Positions 1 to 6,569 of a DNA stretch of 9,728 bases are shown in pieces (positions within the stretch are counted from its first letter, which is position 1; each line of letters opens with the position of its first letter). Both the position numbers and the translations under genes were made by a program. The notes beneath the pieces are model-generated. The model did not search any database. It was given only the letters and a program-made list of their open reading frames with translations, and was not told the DNA's origin. Source of the stretch: Prevotella sp. CAG:891 (GTDB lineage Bacteria > Bacteroidota > Bacteroidia > Bacteroidales > Bacteroidaceae). Location of the stretch: assembly GCA_000437675.1 (NCBI GenBank), contig FR901757.1:1-9728 (forward strand), given 5' to 3'.

Positions 1-6
1 AGGTAT

Positions 7-1503
7 TTACTTGCCGATGCAGAATTTTTTAAATATAGTAGCCAGTACACTTTCTGTTGGAATTTCGCCAATGATTGCTCCTAAGTGGAAGGTGCATTCG
101 CGAAGGTCCTGGCTGATGAAGTCGCCCGATAGGCCGGTGTTGAGGCCCTCGATGACGCGTTCGATGGCGGTGTGCGCTTGGGTAAGGGCTTCGTAGTGAC
201 GGGCATTGCTGACGATGATGTCGTTTTCGTCAGTAGAGTTAGAGCGGAGGGATTGAACGGCTGATGAGAGGTGATGACGAATAGATTCGATGTCCGTTTC
301 GTGATGGGCCGATAAGTAGAGTAGGGAGTGGATGATGGGGGCGGTGGCGTTTTCCCTATCGGTTGCTTCGGCCTCGGTGGTGGGGTGGGGAGAGTTAGAA
401 GAAAGAAGTGAGCGGAGGTTTTCGTTGAGGGACGTTTGAAGGGCGGAAAGGGCAGGGGCATCGAGGAGGTCGGTTTTGTTGACCGCCAGCAGATAGTGCT
501 TGCCGGGACACAGTACTTTGCCCTGTAAGTCGCGGAATTGATCAAGGGCACAGGTGGCATCGAGGAGCCAAATGACGATTTGAGCTTCGTCGATTTTTTC
601 GTAAGTGCGTTCAATGCCCATACGCTCCACCGTGTCGGTTGTGGCACGGATGCCAGCCGTATCGATGAAACGGATAAGGGTGTCGCCCAATACGATGGTT
701 TCTTCCACAGTGTCGCGCGTGGTGCCGTGAATGTTGCTGACCAAAGCACGCTCTTCGCCAACCAAGGCATTGAGCAAGGTGGATTTTCCAGCATTCGTTT
801 CACCCACGATGGCTACCGGGAAACCACGCTTCAAGGCATTGCCTAAACTGAATGATTGGCAGAGTTTGCCAATTTGCATACGGATGTGAGTAGCCAGGTC
901 GAACAGTTCCTGACGCGAGGCAAACTCCAGATCTTCGTGGTCGGAAAAGTCGAGCTCCAATTCCATGAGGGCAGTGAGGTGGAGTAGTTTTTCGCGCAGT
1001 TCTTTCAGCTTTCGGCTGAATCCGCCGCGCATTTGCTGCATGGCCATGCGGTGATTGGCTGCCGTAGTCGATGCGATGAGGTCGGCTACCGCTTCGGCTT
1101 GGCTCAAGTCCATTTTGCCGTTCATGAATGCCCGTTGCGTGTATTCGCCCGGTTGCGCCATGCGGCAACCTTGCGCAAGGAGCAACTGCAACACGCGGTT
1201 CAGAATGTAGGCCGAGCCGTGGCAGGATATTTCGATGCTGTCTTCGCCCGTATAGGAGTGAGGCGCCCGAAACAGGCTGACCAGCACTTCGTCAACCGTT
1301 TCGTGCGACGTGGGGTCGACAATGCGTCCAAAGGTCAGCGTACCGCCTGCTTTTTCGGCCAATGTTTTTGAACCCATCGGCTGGAATAAAGGTGAAACGC
1401 AAGTCAGGGCTTCGGGACCCGACACGCGGACAATACCGATGGCACCACCGGCCGGAGTGGCGATGGCGCATATAGTAGAGTTAGGATTGTATAAGTTTGT
1501 CAT
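7..1503 (-). CDS. mnmE: tRNA uridine-5-carboxymethylaminomethyl modification GTPase MnmE
   Basis: MnmE works with MnmG to install the carboxymethylaminomethyl group at C5 of the wobble uridine (U34) of certain tRNAs; it acts in the cytoplasm as a GTP-driven dimer. The 498-residue protein is complete. The N-terminal formyl-THF-binding domain covers about residues 1-120, followed by a helical domain split around the G domain. G-domain motifs are visible: P-loop GETNAGKS (234-241), GTTRD (260-264), DTAG (281-284), NKTD (342-345) and an SA motif near 398. The protein ends in FCIGK, carrying the family's catalytic cysteine (Cys495). It is longer than the roughly 450-residue E. coli protein because of a Ser/Thr/Glu/Ala-rich insert at about 365-390 between the NKTD and SA motifs. 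The gene is preceded by two promoter-like repeats and is separated by a terminator from the TonB-receptor gene transcribed in the same direction. Identification is secure. Confidence 0.97.
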   Translation of the reverse strand: MTNLYNPNSTICAIATPAGGAIGIVRVSGPEALTCVSPLFQPMGSKTLAEKAGGTLTFGRIVDPTSHETVDEVLVSLFRAPHSYTGEDSIEISCHGSAYILNRVLQLLLAQGCRMAQPGEYTQRAFMNGKMDLSQAEAVADLIASTTAANHRMAMQQMRGGFSRKLKELREKLLHLTALMELELDFSDHEDLEFASRQELFDLATHIRMQIGKLCQSFSLGNALKRGFPVAIVGETNAGKSTLLNALVGEERALVSNIHGTTRDTVEETIVLGDTLIRFIDTAGIRATTDTVERMGIERTYEKIDEAQIVIWLLDATCALDQFRDLQGKVLCPGKHYLLAVNKTDLLDAPALSALQTSLNENLRSLLSSNSPHPTTEAEATDRENATAPIIHSLLYLSAHHETDIESIRHHLSSAVQSLRSNSTDENDIIVSNARHYEALTQAHTAIERVIEGLNTGLSGDFISQDLRECTFHLGAIIGEIPTESVLATIFKKFCIGK

Positions 1504-1521
1504 GTGTCTGAATTTTTATTC

Positions 1522-1660
1522 TTTCAAAAGTCATGCAGCGATGTTGCTTAACTTCGCGGTAGCAAAATTAGTGCAAACCGGATACAGAACTGTTTTAAAA
1601 AATTGTTTTTCAAAAGTTATGCTGAGGGGTAGCCTAACTTCGCGGTAGCAAAGTTACAAC
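1522..1660 (-). promoter_or_regulatory. duplicated promoter block upstream of mnmE
   Basis: Two imperfect copies of a block of about 50 bp lie 86 bp apart (about 1522-1574 and 1608-1660). They share an exact 18-bp stretch (1549-1566 and 1635-1652) and a TTCAAAAGT-ATGC stretch (1523-1536 and 1609-1622). Read on the minus strand, each copy holds a Bacteroidetes -7 consensus TAnnTTTG: TAATTTTG at 1563-1570 and TAACTTTG at 1649-1656. No good -33 TTTG was found at the usual distance for either. In the distal copy the -7 box is also the left arm of an inverted repeat (TAACTT, 10 bp, AAGTTA). The block probably carries the mnmE promoter or promoters. The promoter role is inference and the repeat is directly visible. 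Confidence 0.55.
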
Positions 1661-1791
1661 AAGAAACTGTGGACTTCGGGATTATCAGAGTAAATTTTTT
1701 AAGTTGGCTTTCTTCTTCAAAAAATAAAACGCTTTGTGTGTCGTTTCTTTGTGTGCAATCAGCATGCAGAGAACACTTGGTACATAACCAA

Positions 1792-1828
1792 ACAGCAGGC
1801 GGTAAGCATTTCGTTTACCGCCTGCTGT
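1792..1828 (-). terminator. hairpin terminator after the TonB-receptor gene
   Basis: A perfect 14-bp GC-rich stem (1792-1805 paired with 1815-1828) with a 9-nt loop lies 42 bp after the stop of the leftward TonB-dependent receptor gene. On the minus strand it is followed by a short, interrupted U tract (TTTGGTT). It probably ends the receptor transcript and separates it from mnmE. Confidence 0.75.
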
Positions 1829-1869
1829 GCTATATATAAATGGGTGTTACCCTATAATCAACATCTATT

Positions 1870-3957
1870 TTACAAGTTAAAACTCACACCACCCAGTAGC
1901 AAGAAACCGGGTTGTTTTACGTTCGCCAAGTCCACGTAACGGTGGTTCGTCAGGTTACTCAAATCGGCAAACACCGCCCAATGCTTTTCTTGCCAGTTGA
2001 GTTTGCAGTCAAGCAGTGCCTGCGTGCCGTACGGGCGCAGTTCGGCCGTAGGCTTCCCACCTTCGAACACCTGCCAAGCTCCTTCGCGTTGCTGCAGACG
2101 CAAACTCCACTGCGCATTGAGTTTGCTCACAATGCGGTGCGACAGTTGTACCACCAGTTTATGGCGCAGATACTCCATGGCATAATTCGACTTGAAGTAA
2201 GCCTCGCCCTTGCGCCGGTTCTGATGCAGCCAAGCATACGACACCGTCAACTGCTGCAGCGGTTGACGCGTGCCCAGCCAAGCATCGAAGTGGCAACGTG
2301 CATCAAGGCCCAAACCAAAATTGTCGAGCGAGAAGGATGCTGCATGGTAAATGTCGTTGGGCGAGCGCATAATCCAGTCAATCATGTTGGTGCCGCGCTG
2401 GTAATGTCCTTTCAGTTTGAGGCTCAACACCCGGTGCGTAAAGTCAGCCCCCACGCTCACTGCCGTACACTCCTCCGGACGCAATCCGGCATTGCCCTGC
2501 TGCGTCGGACTTTTATACCAAAGGTCAGTAAACGAAGGCAGACGCATTGAACGATTGAACGAGGCATAAATGCGCCAAAAGTGGTTCGGACGATAACTCA
2601 GGTCGGCACCCGGGTAAAAACGGAATTGCCCATCGACGGCACTGTTCCGCTCAGCCATCACGCCTAATGACAGGCTGAATTGGCGCCACACTACATTGTG
2701 TTCGGCAAAGCACGAAAAGTTCGTTCGGTCTGCCTGATGCGTGTAGAGTTTTCCCGCGTGTCCGGGCACCCCCACCATGCCATTGTCGGGTAGCGGATAG
2801 CCCAGGTTGGTGCTGTAAATGTCCTCTTCGCGCAAGTCGACGCCCAACGTCGTGGTGCTACCTGTCCAGCGCGTGTGTGCATTCACTCCCACGCCCAATA
2901 CATCGGTGCGATGAAAGTTCTCGCCTACCGAACTACCTCGTGTCAGTTGAAAATGGTCGGTGCTGCGCAACCACGAAGCCTGCCCCGACAGCGCAATACG
3001 CCCTTTGGTGGCAACGCGTGCAGCAATCAGATAACGCCGCGTAGCCTCCCACTGGTTAGGGTAGGCAGCTGCGTAAAACGTGTTGGCACCGAAGTCGTTG
3101 GCTGTGGCTCCCAGCTGCAAATCAGCGTCGAATGCCGGTGCTGCGTAAGCCACACGTCCGTAGCCCTTACCACCTTTGAAATCGCTGTTGCTCACAGCCC
3201 CGTCTGAACGCTGGTAGCTGCCGCTGGCCGAGGCAAACCACCCCTTGTGCTGCCAGTCCGTGCGCATTTCGCCGCGCACCGTGGCATACGAACCGCCTTC
3301 GACGCGTCCCTGCCACGACATGGGTTTGTCACGATGCGTTTGTGTCCCGCGCGTAATCACGTTGATGGCTCCGCTGAAAGCCTGACTTCCGGCCACGCGC
3401 GAAGCAGCGCCTTCGAGAATCTCGATGCGCTCAATATCAGAAATGTTAAGTGGAAAATCGGCCGCGTTATGGCCTGTTTGCGGATTGACAAGCGGAATGC
3501 CGTTAAGAAGAATCGCAATTTGGTCGTGCGTTCCGCCATGAATGCTGATGTCAGTTTGCATACCAAAACCGCCTCGTTGCCTGACATCAATGCCCGAGGT
3601 CAGTTTAAGAACGTCGTTAATGCAGGTCACACCGGCCGCGTTCAAATCGTCGCGCGTCAGCGTCACCACCTGTCGTGCCGCCATGCCGGCCGCCATTGGC
3701 GCACGCGAAGCCGTGACAACGGCCGCTTCGCCCAGCGTCAGTGTGTCGGCAGTCATTTCCGTCAGGTTTGCCGTGGGGTCGCCTTCAGCATGAGCAGCAG
3801 TAGCTCCGGCCAAACACGGTGTGGCCGTGGTCAGCGTGGCTGCGCTCAACACGCCGATGCGAACCTCGCGATGCAAACTGCTGAACAGACTCCAACCCTT
3901 GCGGTTGAAGTGGCTGAACGTCAGCACGCGCGCTGTTTGTTTAGGGTAGTTGAACAT
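1870..3957 (-). CDS. TonB-dependent outer-membrane receptor, substrate unknown
   Basis: This predicted outer-membrane beta-barrel takes up a ligand using TonB-ExbBD energy. I chose the ATG at 3957 (695 residues, start MFNYPKQ). The frame stays open to a TTG at 4029, but that lies in a leader hairpin. Residues 1-32 form a long basic and aromatic extension (NRKGWSLFSSLHREVR), then a hydrophobic stretch ends at AHA about residue 57, a likely signal peptidase I site. A plug domain follows, with an NDVLKLTSGIDVRQRGG segment, a GGTHDQIAILLNGIPL segment and an RIEILEG segment ending in SGAINVITR. The rest is a beta-barrel ending in Phe-Asn-Leu after aromatic-rich strands. The plug resembles BtuB/siderophore-type receptors rather than SusC: there is no SusD neighbour and the length is below typical SusC. 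No cobalamin riboswitch was recognised upstream, so I do not assign vitamin B12 or any other ligand. Confidence 0.9.
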   Translation of the reverse strand: MFNYPKQTARVLTFSHFNRKGWSLFSSLHREVRIGVLSAATLTTATPCLAGATAAHAEGDPTANLTEMTADTLTLGEAAVVTASRAPMAAGMAARQVVTLTRDDLNAAGVTCINDVLKLTSGIDVRQRGGFGMQTDISIHGGTHDQIAILLNGIPLVNPQTGHNAADFPLNISDIERIEILEGAASRVAGSQAFSGAINVITRGTQTHRDKPMSWQGRVEGGSYATVRGEMRTDWQHKGWFASASGSYQRSDGAVSNSDFKGGKGYGRVAYAAPAFDADLQLGATANDFGANTFYAAAYPNQWEATRRYLIAARVATKGRIALSGQASWLRSTDHFQLTRGSSVGENFHRTDVLGVGVNAHTRWTGSTTTLGVDLREEDIYSTNLGYPLPDNGMVGVPGHAGKLYTHQADRTNFSCFAEHNVVWRQFSLSLGVMAERNSAVDGQFRFYPGADLSYRPNHFWRIYASFNRSMRLPSFTDLWYKSPTQQGNAGLRPEECTAVSVGADFTHRVLSLKLKGHYQRGTNMIDWIMRSPNDIYHAASFSLDNFGLGLDARCHFDAWLGTRQPLQQLTVSYAWLHQNRRKGEAYFKSNYAMEYLRHKLVVQLSHRIVSKLNAQWSLRLQQREGAWQVFEGGKPTAELRPYGTQALLDCKLNWQEKHWAVFADLSNLTNHRYVDLANVKQPGFLLLGGVSFNL

Positions 3958-3991
3958 AAAAATATGAATTAAAAAATGATTGAAGAATGAG

Positions 3992-4057
3992 GCTGCCGTC
4001 CACATTTGCCAATGTTTACGACAGCACAACGCCTCTGCACAAACAGGCAGAGGCGTT
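3992..4057 (-). promoter_or_regulatory. structured 5' leader of the TonB-receptor gene (two hairpins)
   Basis: On the minus strand two hairpins lie 2 nt apart between the predicted promoter and the ATG at 3957. Hairpin 1 (4028-4057) has a perfect 11-bp stem with an 8-nt loop. Hairpin 2 (3992-4025) has an 8-bp outer stem with one G-U pair, then a 2x2 internal loop, then a 5-bp stem with a GGCA tetraloop. GCCTC just past hairpin 2 could instead pair with GAGGC in the 3' arm of hairpin 1, so alternative folds are possible. I do not recognise a known riboswitch class. Regulation of the receptor by this leader is inference. Confidence 0.5.
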
Positions 4058-4069
4058 ACAAATTCGTTG

Positions 4070-4077
4070 CAAAATTA
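4070..4077 (-). promoter_or_regulatory. -7 promoter box for the TonB-receptor gene
   Basis: The minus strand reads TAATTTTG, matching the Bacteroidetes TAnnTTTG -7 consensus. It lies just upstream of the leader hairpins and about 113 bp before the chosen ATG. A matching -33 TTTG was not found, so activity may need an activator or the call may be chance. Confidence 0.45.
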
Positions 4078-4090
4078 GCTTTTTTTTTAC

Positions 4091-4283
4091 GAAGTCGTCT
4101 GAACTTTTATGAAATTCAAGATTTGCCTTAATTTTTGAGGCGTTTTTGGGCCTTGAAGAAGGAGTGTAGCGAGCTACACGACTGATGAAAGGGCAAAAAA
4201 CGGCCCAAAAGAAAGCTGAAGATTGAATTTAGAAGAGATAAATCTCCCAATCAAATCTTCGTCAGAAAAGTTTAGACGACTTC
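4091..4283. repeat. large imperfect palindrome of unknown nature
   Basis: Outer arms 4091-4108 and 4266-4283 are inverted copies matching at 17 of 18 positions. Nested inside are AAATTCAA (4112-4119) with TTGAATTT (4223-4230), TTTTGGGCC (4144-4152) with GGCCCAAAA (4202-4210), and a central near-palindrome around GTGTAG-CGAG-CTACAC (about 4164-4179). The layout suggests a small repetitive palindromic element or a structured RNA, but no ORF or transposase is present. It is adjacent to the TonB-receptor promoter region. Confidence 0.5.
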
Positions 4284-4400
4284 TACACCTTCAAACCGCT
4301 CAATGCACACTACGGTGCCACACTTACGCTGGAGAAACGGCAGTTGAAGTCGGCTTAAAAAAAGTTGTAAATTGCTTGCTATGCAGCAAGCCTTTGATTA
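4284..4400. other. intergenic stretch, no recognisable gene
   Basis: Between the palindrome and the inverted-repeat element nothing convincing is coded. The only structure seen is a 7-bp stem with an ATGC loop (4374-4391), which could be a weak terminator in either direction. Confidence 0.4.
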
Positions 4401-4664
4401 TTAAGTAGGTGTTCAAAAATTATTTTGGCTCTGTAACGAACCGTGTGGGTAATGGCTTTTATAAATACGAACTGCTATTTTTGATATACGCTTTCACTTG
4501 TTGGATTCGTACACATTTCGCTGCTTATTGTGCGCCTTGCAGTTTTAACAACTAACTTAATACGAGCAAAAATCCATAGTTCGCCTTTATCTTCATTTCA
4601 AGCCGGAGCGAGCGTGTGGGGAACCTATTTGAGTGTTTTTTTGAAAGCGCTGATTATCAGTAAT

Positions 4665-4769
4665 TCCGAGATTCTTGAAACTGTCTCGGAACTAATTTCA
4701 ACAAGCTCGGAACTAATTCAAACTAGCTCGGAACTAATTCGGACAATCGCGGAGCTTTTTTTGACAACA
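4665..4769. repeat. five tandem 21-bp repeats inside the MITE-like element
   Basis: Five consecutive 21-bp units (starts at 4665, 4686, 4707, 4728, 4749) are visible. The three central units share TCGGAACTAATT; the two outer ones are more divergent. Because the period is divisible by 3, one frame stays open and would encode a repeated SSELI-type heptad, but nothing else supports translation. Confidence 0.8.
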
Positions 4770-4923
4770 GCTCATCGCGTAGTTCAAACAACGGCAAGCA
4801 GATGGAAAATATAACTGATTATTTTAATATAAATTCACCTAGTGCGCAGCTTTCTGTTTAACATATATGGCGAAGGAAACTGTGAGGTTGTGAAAATTAG
4901 CCATACATAACGTTACAGAGTTA

Positions 4924-4956
4924 TTTGTAGAATTCTACTGAAGTACTTTTACTTTG
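4924..4956 (+). promoter_or_regulatory. possible promoter for the recombinase gene, inside the MITE-like element
   Basis: TTTG at 4924-4927 is followed after 21 bp by TTACTTTG at 4949-4956, one mismatch from the Bacteroidetes TAnnTTTG box. A perfect 12-bp palindrome (GTAGAATTCTAC, 4927-4938) overlaps the -33 side and could be an operator. The site is about 108 bp upstream of the recombinase ATG. Confidence 0.35.
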
Positions 4957-5064
4957 CATCAGTGTTCTTGCATTGCTTTTGCTGAGCGAACGGCACAACA
5001 ATGCTGGTTCAAATGTAAAAATAATTATGAACACCTACTTAACTAATAATTTATTTACAACGAA

Positions 5065-6015
5065 ATGGAACAAGTAAAGAAAACCCCGGAAAATGGCATG
5101 GCGTCTTTGCCCCTCGGACTTTGTGAACTTATGTCGGCCCGCATAGCGCATTTCAGCAAACAGGGCCGTCAAAAAACGGCAGACAACTATGCGTGTGCGC
5201 TAAGGCATTTTCAGCTTTTCAAAAACGGAGAAGACGTGGCATTGGCCGATGTGTCGGTGAGCGAGATGAAGGATTTTCAGCAGTATCTTATAAGTAAAGG
5301 TTTGAAAATGAACACCGTGTCGCTTTACAACAGGGTACTTCGGGCAGCCTATCATTATGCCCTCGATGCCGAAATCATCAGTATGGACAAACGTCCCTTT
5401 CGCAAGTCGTTTACCGGTCGTGAAAAAACGCGTAAGCGAGCCGTTGAAAGCGACATCATCAAGCGTTTAACGAAGCTTCGGCTGTCAAGCAATTCGTGGT
5501 TATCCTTTTCGCGCGATTTATTTCTTTTCAGCATTTACATGCAGGGCATGCCGTTTGTCGACATGGCCCATCTCCGAAAGGAGCAAGTGAAGAATGGTTG
5601 GGTACTCTATCAGCGTCGCAAAACGAATCGTCAGTTGCGGGTAAAGATTCAGCCCGAGGCGCAGGCAATAATCGATCGTTACCACTCCGACACCTCATTA
5701 AGTCCGTATGTATTTCCCATTGTTTACGATCATTCGAATCAGAAAATTCGCGAATACATGAGTGCGCTTCGCGTTTACAACCGTCATCTTAGCCTTTTGT
5801 CCACTCAGCTTGGTTTAGACGAGCCCTTGAGTTCGTATGTAGCGCGTCATACCTGGGCTTCGTTAGCTCGCGAATGTGGTATGAGCGACACTGTGATTTG
5901 CGAAGCCATGGGTCACAGCCATGTCGGTATTACGAGCATCTATCTGGCCTCGCTGGATACAGGCATTGTGGCCAAAGCCAATAAAAAGGTAATTGCTTTC
6001 CTCACAGGAAAGTGA
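5065..6015 (+). CDS. tyrosine recombinase, probable DNA invertase
   Basis: A complete 316-residue protein of the tyrosine recombinase/integrase superfamily. The N-terminal SAM-like DNA-binding domain covers about residues 18-105; the catalytic domain covers about 125-310. Visible catalytic features are the beta-hairpin Lys in RRKTNRQ (Lys186), the SYVARHTW box (Arg261, with Tyr258 where many relatives have His), GH at 283-284 and nucleophile Tyr293 in SIYLASLD. The first box reads YMQGMPFVDMAHL. The canonical Arg I position is Pro163, and the Arg commonly seen just before the Gly in Bacteroidetes relatives is Gln160. The length and motifs match the Bacteroidales invertase-type recombinases that flip surface-structure switches. 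The gene lies 187 bp before the left inverted repeat of the 1383-bp segment, its most likely substrate. The protein starts at the first in-frame ATG after the MITE-like element, without a clear Shine-Dalgarno, as is usual in this phylum. Confidence 0.92.
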   Translation: MEQVKKTPENGMASLPLGLCELMSARIAHFSKQGRQKTADNYACALRHFQLFKNGEDVALADVSVSEMKDFQQYLISKGLKMNTVSLYNRVLRAAYHYALDAEIISMDKRPFRKSFTGREKTRKRAVESDIIKRLTKLRLSSNSWLSFSRDLFLFSIYMQGMPFVDMAHLRKEQVKNGWVLYQRRKTNRQLRVKIQPEAQAIIDRYHSDTSLSPYVFPIVYDHSNQKIREYMSALRVYNRHLSLLSTQLGLDEPLSSYVARHTWASLARECGMSDTVICEAMGHSHVGITSIYLASLDTGIVAKANKKVIAFLTGK

Positions 6016-6071
6016 GTGTTATAGATACTCGCATTTGAAAACCCCTAAATCTTTAGTTTAGCGGTAGTTCA

Positions 6072-6121
6072 CGTAAGTAAGAATTAAAAATGTGAAAATA
6101 TAATATGATTACTAACTTACG
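6072..6121. promoter_or_regulatory. spaced inverted repeat upstream of the switch promoter
   Basis: CGTAAGTAAG (6072-6081) and CTAACTTACG (6112-6121) are inverted copies matching at 9 of 10 positions with 30 bp between them. They lie about 30 bp before the -33 box of the promoter that reads into the invertible segment. They could be an operator or an accessory site for the recombinase; the role is inference. Apart from this, 6016-6149 shows no gene. Confidence 0.35.
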
Positions 6122-6149
6122 GAAAAACATGGTATAGCATTTGCTGAGT

Positions 6150-6180
6150 TTTGAAATATCAGTAAAAAACTGTATATTTG
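6150..6180 (+). promoter_or_regulatory. outside promoter reading into the invertible segment
   Basis: TTTG (6150-6153), 19 bp, then TATATTTG (6173-6180) is a full match to the Bacteroidetes -33/-7 consensus, with initiation expected about 6187. It is 22 bp outside the left crossover site and faces it. In the orientation shown it would make RNA antisense to araC. After inversion it would lie about 140 bp upstream of the araC start codon. Confidence 0.7.
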
Positions 6181-6202
6181 CGTTTCTCAACAGTTCCTCC
6201 TA

Positions 6203-6229
6203 TAACAAATAGGAGGACACTAGGTGTTA
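6203..6229 (+). repeat. left crossover site (27-bp inverted repeat)
   Basis: This copy is a perfect inverted match of 7559-7585. Its internal design is two inverted 10-bp half-sites of form TAACAnnTAG (6203-6212 and 6220-6229 on the other strand) around a 7-bp asymmetric spacer GAGGACA (6213-6219). That is the layout expected for a tyrosine recombinase core site. On its outer side CCTCCTAT (6196-6203) can also pair with ATAGGAGG (6209-6216) inside the site, forming an RNA hairpin just after the predicted transcription start. Confidence 0.85.
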
Positions 6230-6248
6230 TAGTGTTTAATTGTTAGTG

Positions 6249-6256
6249 CAAAGTTA
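6249..6256 (-). promoter_or_regulatory. outward promoter-like box at the left end of the invertible segment
   Basis: The minus strand reads TAACTTTG, matching TAnnTTTG, with a TTG 22 bp upstream (6279-6281), slightly long for a -33 element. As drawn it points left, out of the segment and toward the 3' end of the recombinase gene. After inversion it would sit at about 7532-7539 and face the DUF3575-like operon. Confidence 0.45.
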
Positions 6257-6505
6257 TAAAGAATCAAAATAACAATATCAACAAAAGTGGGCCTATAAAC
6301 TATAAAAGTGGTTTTCATCTAAAGTACCTAAAAAAACTTTTTTTGTAAGTTTCGATTGTCTGATAATGAAGAATATAGCATAAATAGGCAACTTAATTTT
6401 AGAACTTATCTTAAATCTGCAACCTACATCATATAACACAATGTGCTAAGATTATCCTTTATTTTTTCTTCAACAGTCTGCGATACTAGTTATTTATCTA
6501 TAAAA
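6257..6505. other. AT-rich non-coding stretch inside the invertible segment
   Basis: Between the promoter-like box and the araC terminator I see no ORF of credible length on either strand. In the present orientation the outside promoter would transcribe it; only very short reading frames occur there. Confidence 0.5.
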
Positions 6506-6545
6506 AATGCTCGCATTCTGAACATAAAGTAAGAATACGAGCATT
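6506..6545 (-). terminator. intrinsic terminator of araC
   Basis: A 14-bp stem with one mismatch (6506-6519 with 6532-6545) and a 12-nt loop lies 24 bp past the araC stop codon. On the minus strand it runs straight into a T tract (6502-6507), the standard intrinsic terminator form. On the plus strand no T tract follows, so it should be directional. Confidence 0.85.
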
Positions 6546-6569
6546 CTGTGCATAATGAAATCATGCGTT

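Larger units (their letters stand above)
4401..5042. mobile_element. MITE-like element with terminal inverted repeats and TTAA flanks
   Basis: The ends are inverted copies. TTAAGTAGGTGTTCA at 4401-4415 is matched exactly by its reverse complement at 5028-5042, and similarity continues inward into an A/T tract (TTATTTT) with a 1-base gap. If TTAA is the duplicated target, the element itself is 4405-5038, 634 bp. It has no transposase gene, so it would be non-autonomous and mobilised in trans by an insertion sequence I cannot name. CTCTGTAACG near the left end (4429-4438) recurs inverted at 4911-4920, possibly a sub-terminal repeat. The right end lies only 22 bp from the recombinase ATG at 5065, so recombinase transcription must cross or start in this element. 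A 94-codon ORF inside (4530-4814) is not supported as a gene. Confidence 0.6.

Noticed and set aside
3247..3972. Long plus-strand ORF opposite the TonB-receptor gene, and similar frames opposite mnmE
   Set aside because: They lie entirely antisense to securely identified genes and show no recognisable protein features.
3958..4029. Longer TonB-receptor start at a TTG (4029)
   Set aside because: The extra 24 residues would be coded through the leader hairpins, the codon is TTG, and the ATG at 3957 gives a sensible N-terminus.
3958..4064. Cobalamin riboswitch before the TonB receptor
   Set aside because: No B12-box-like conserved segment is present and the leader is too short for that class.
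4530..4814. 94-codon ORF in the MITE-like element
   Set aside because: It exists mainly because a 21-bp tandem repeat keeps the frame open; there is no signal, known domain or clear start context.
4401..5042. CRISPR array suggested by the 21-bp repeats
   Set aside because: The units are directly adjacent without spacers, are too short and diverge, and there are no cas genes.
5065..6015. Phage or conjugative-element integrase
   Set aside because: No other phage or conjugation genes are seen, and the protein sits beside a perfect pair of inverted crossover sites, which fits a DNA invertase better.
4401..6229. TAGGTGTT shared by the MITE-like ends and the recombinase crossover sites
   Set aside because: Only 8 bp agree; the MITE ends lack the paired half-site and spacer design, so treating them as extra crossover sites is not supported.
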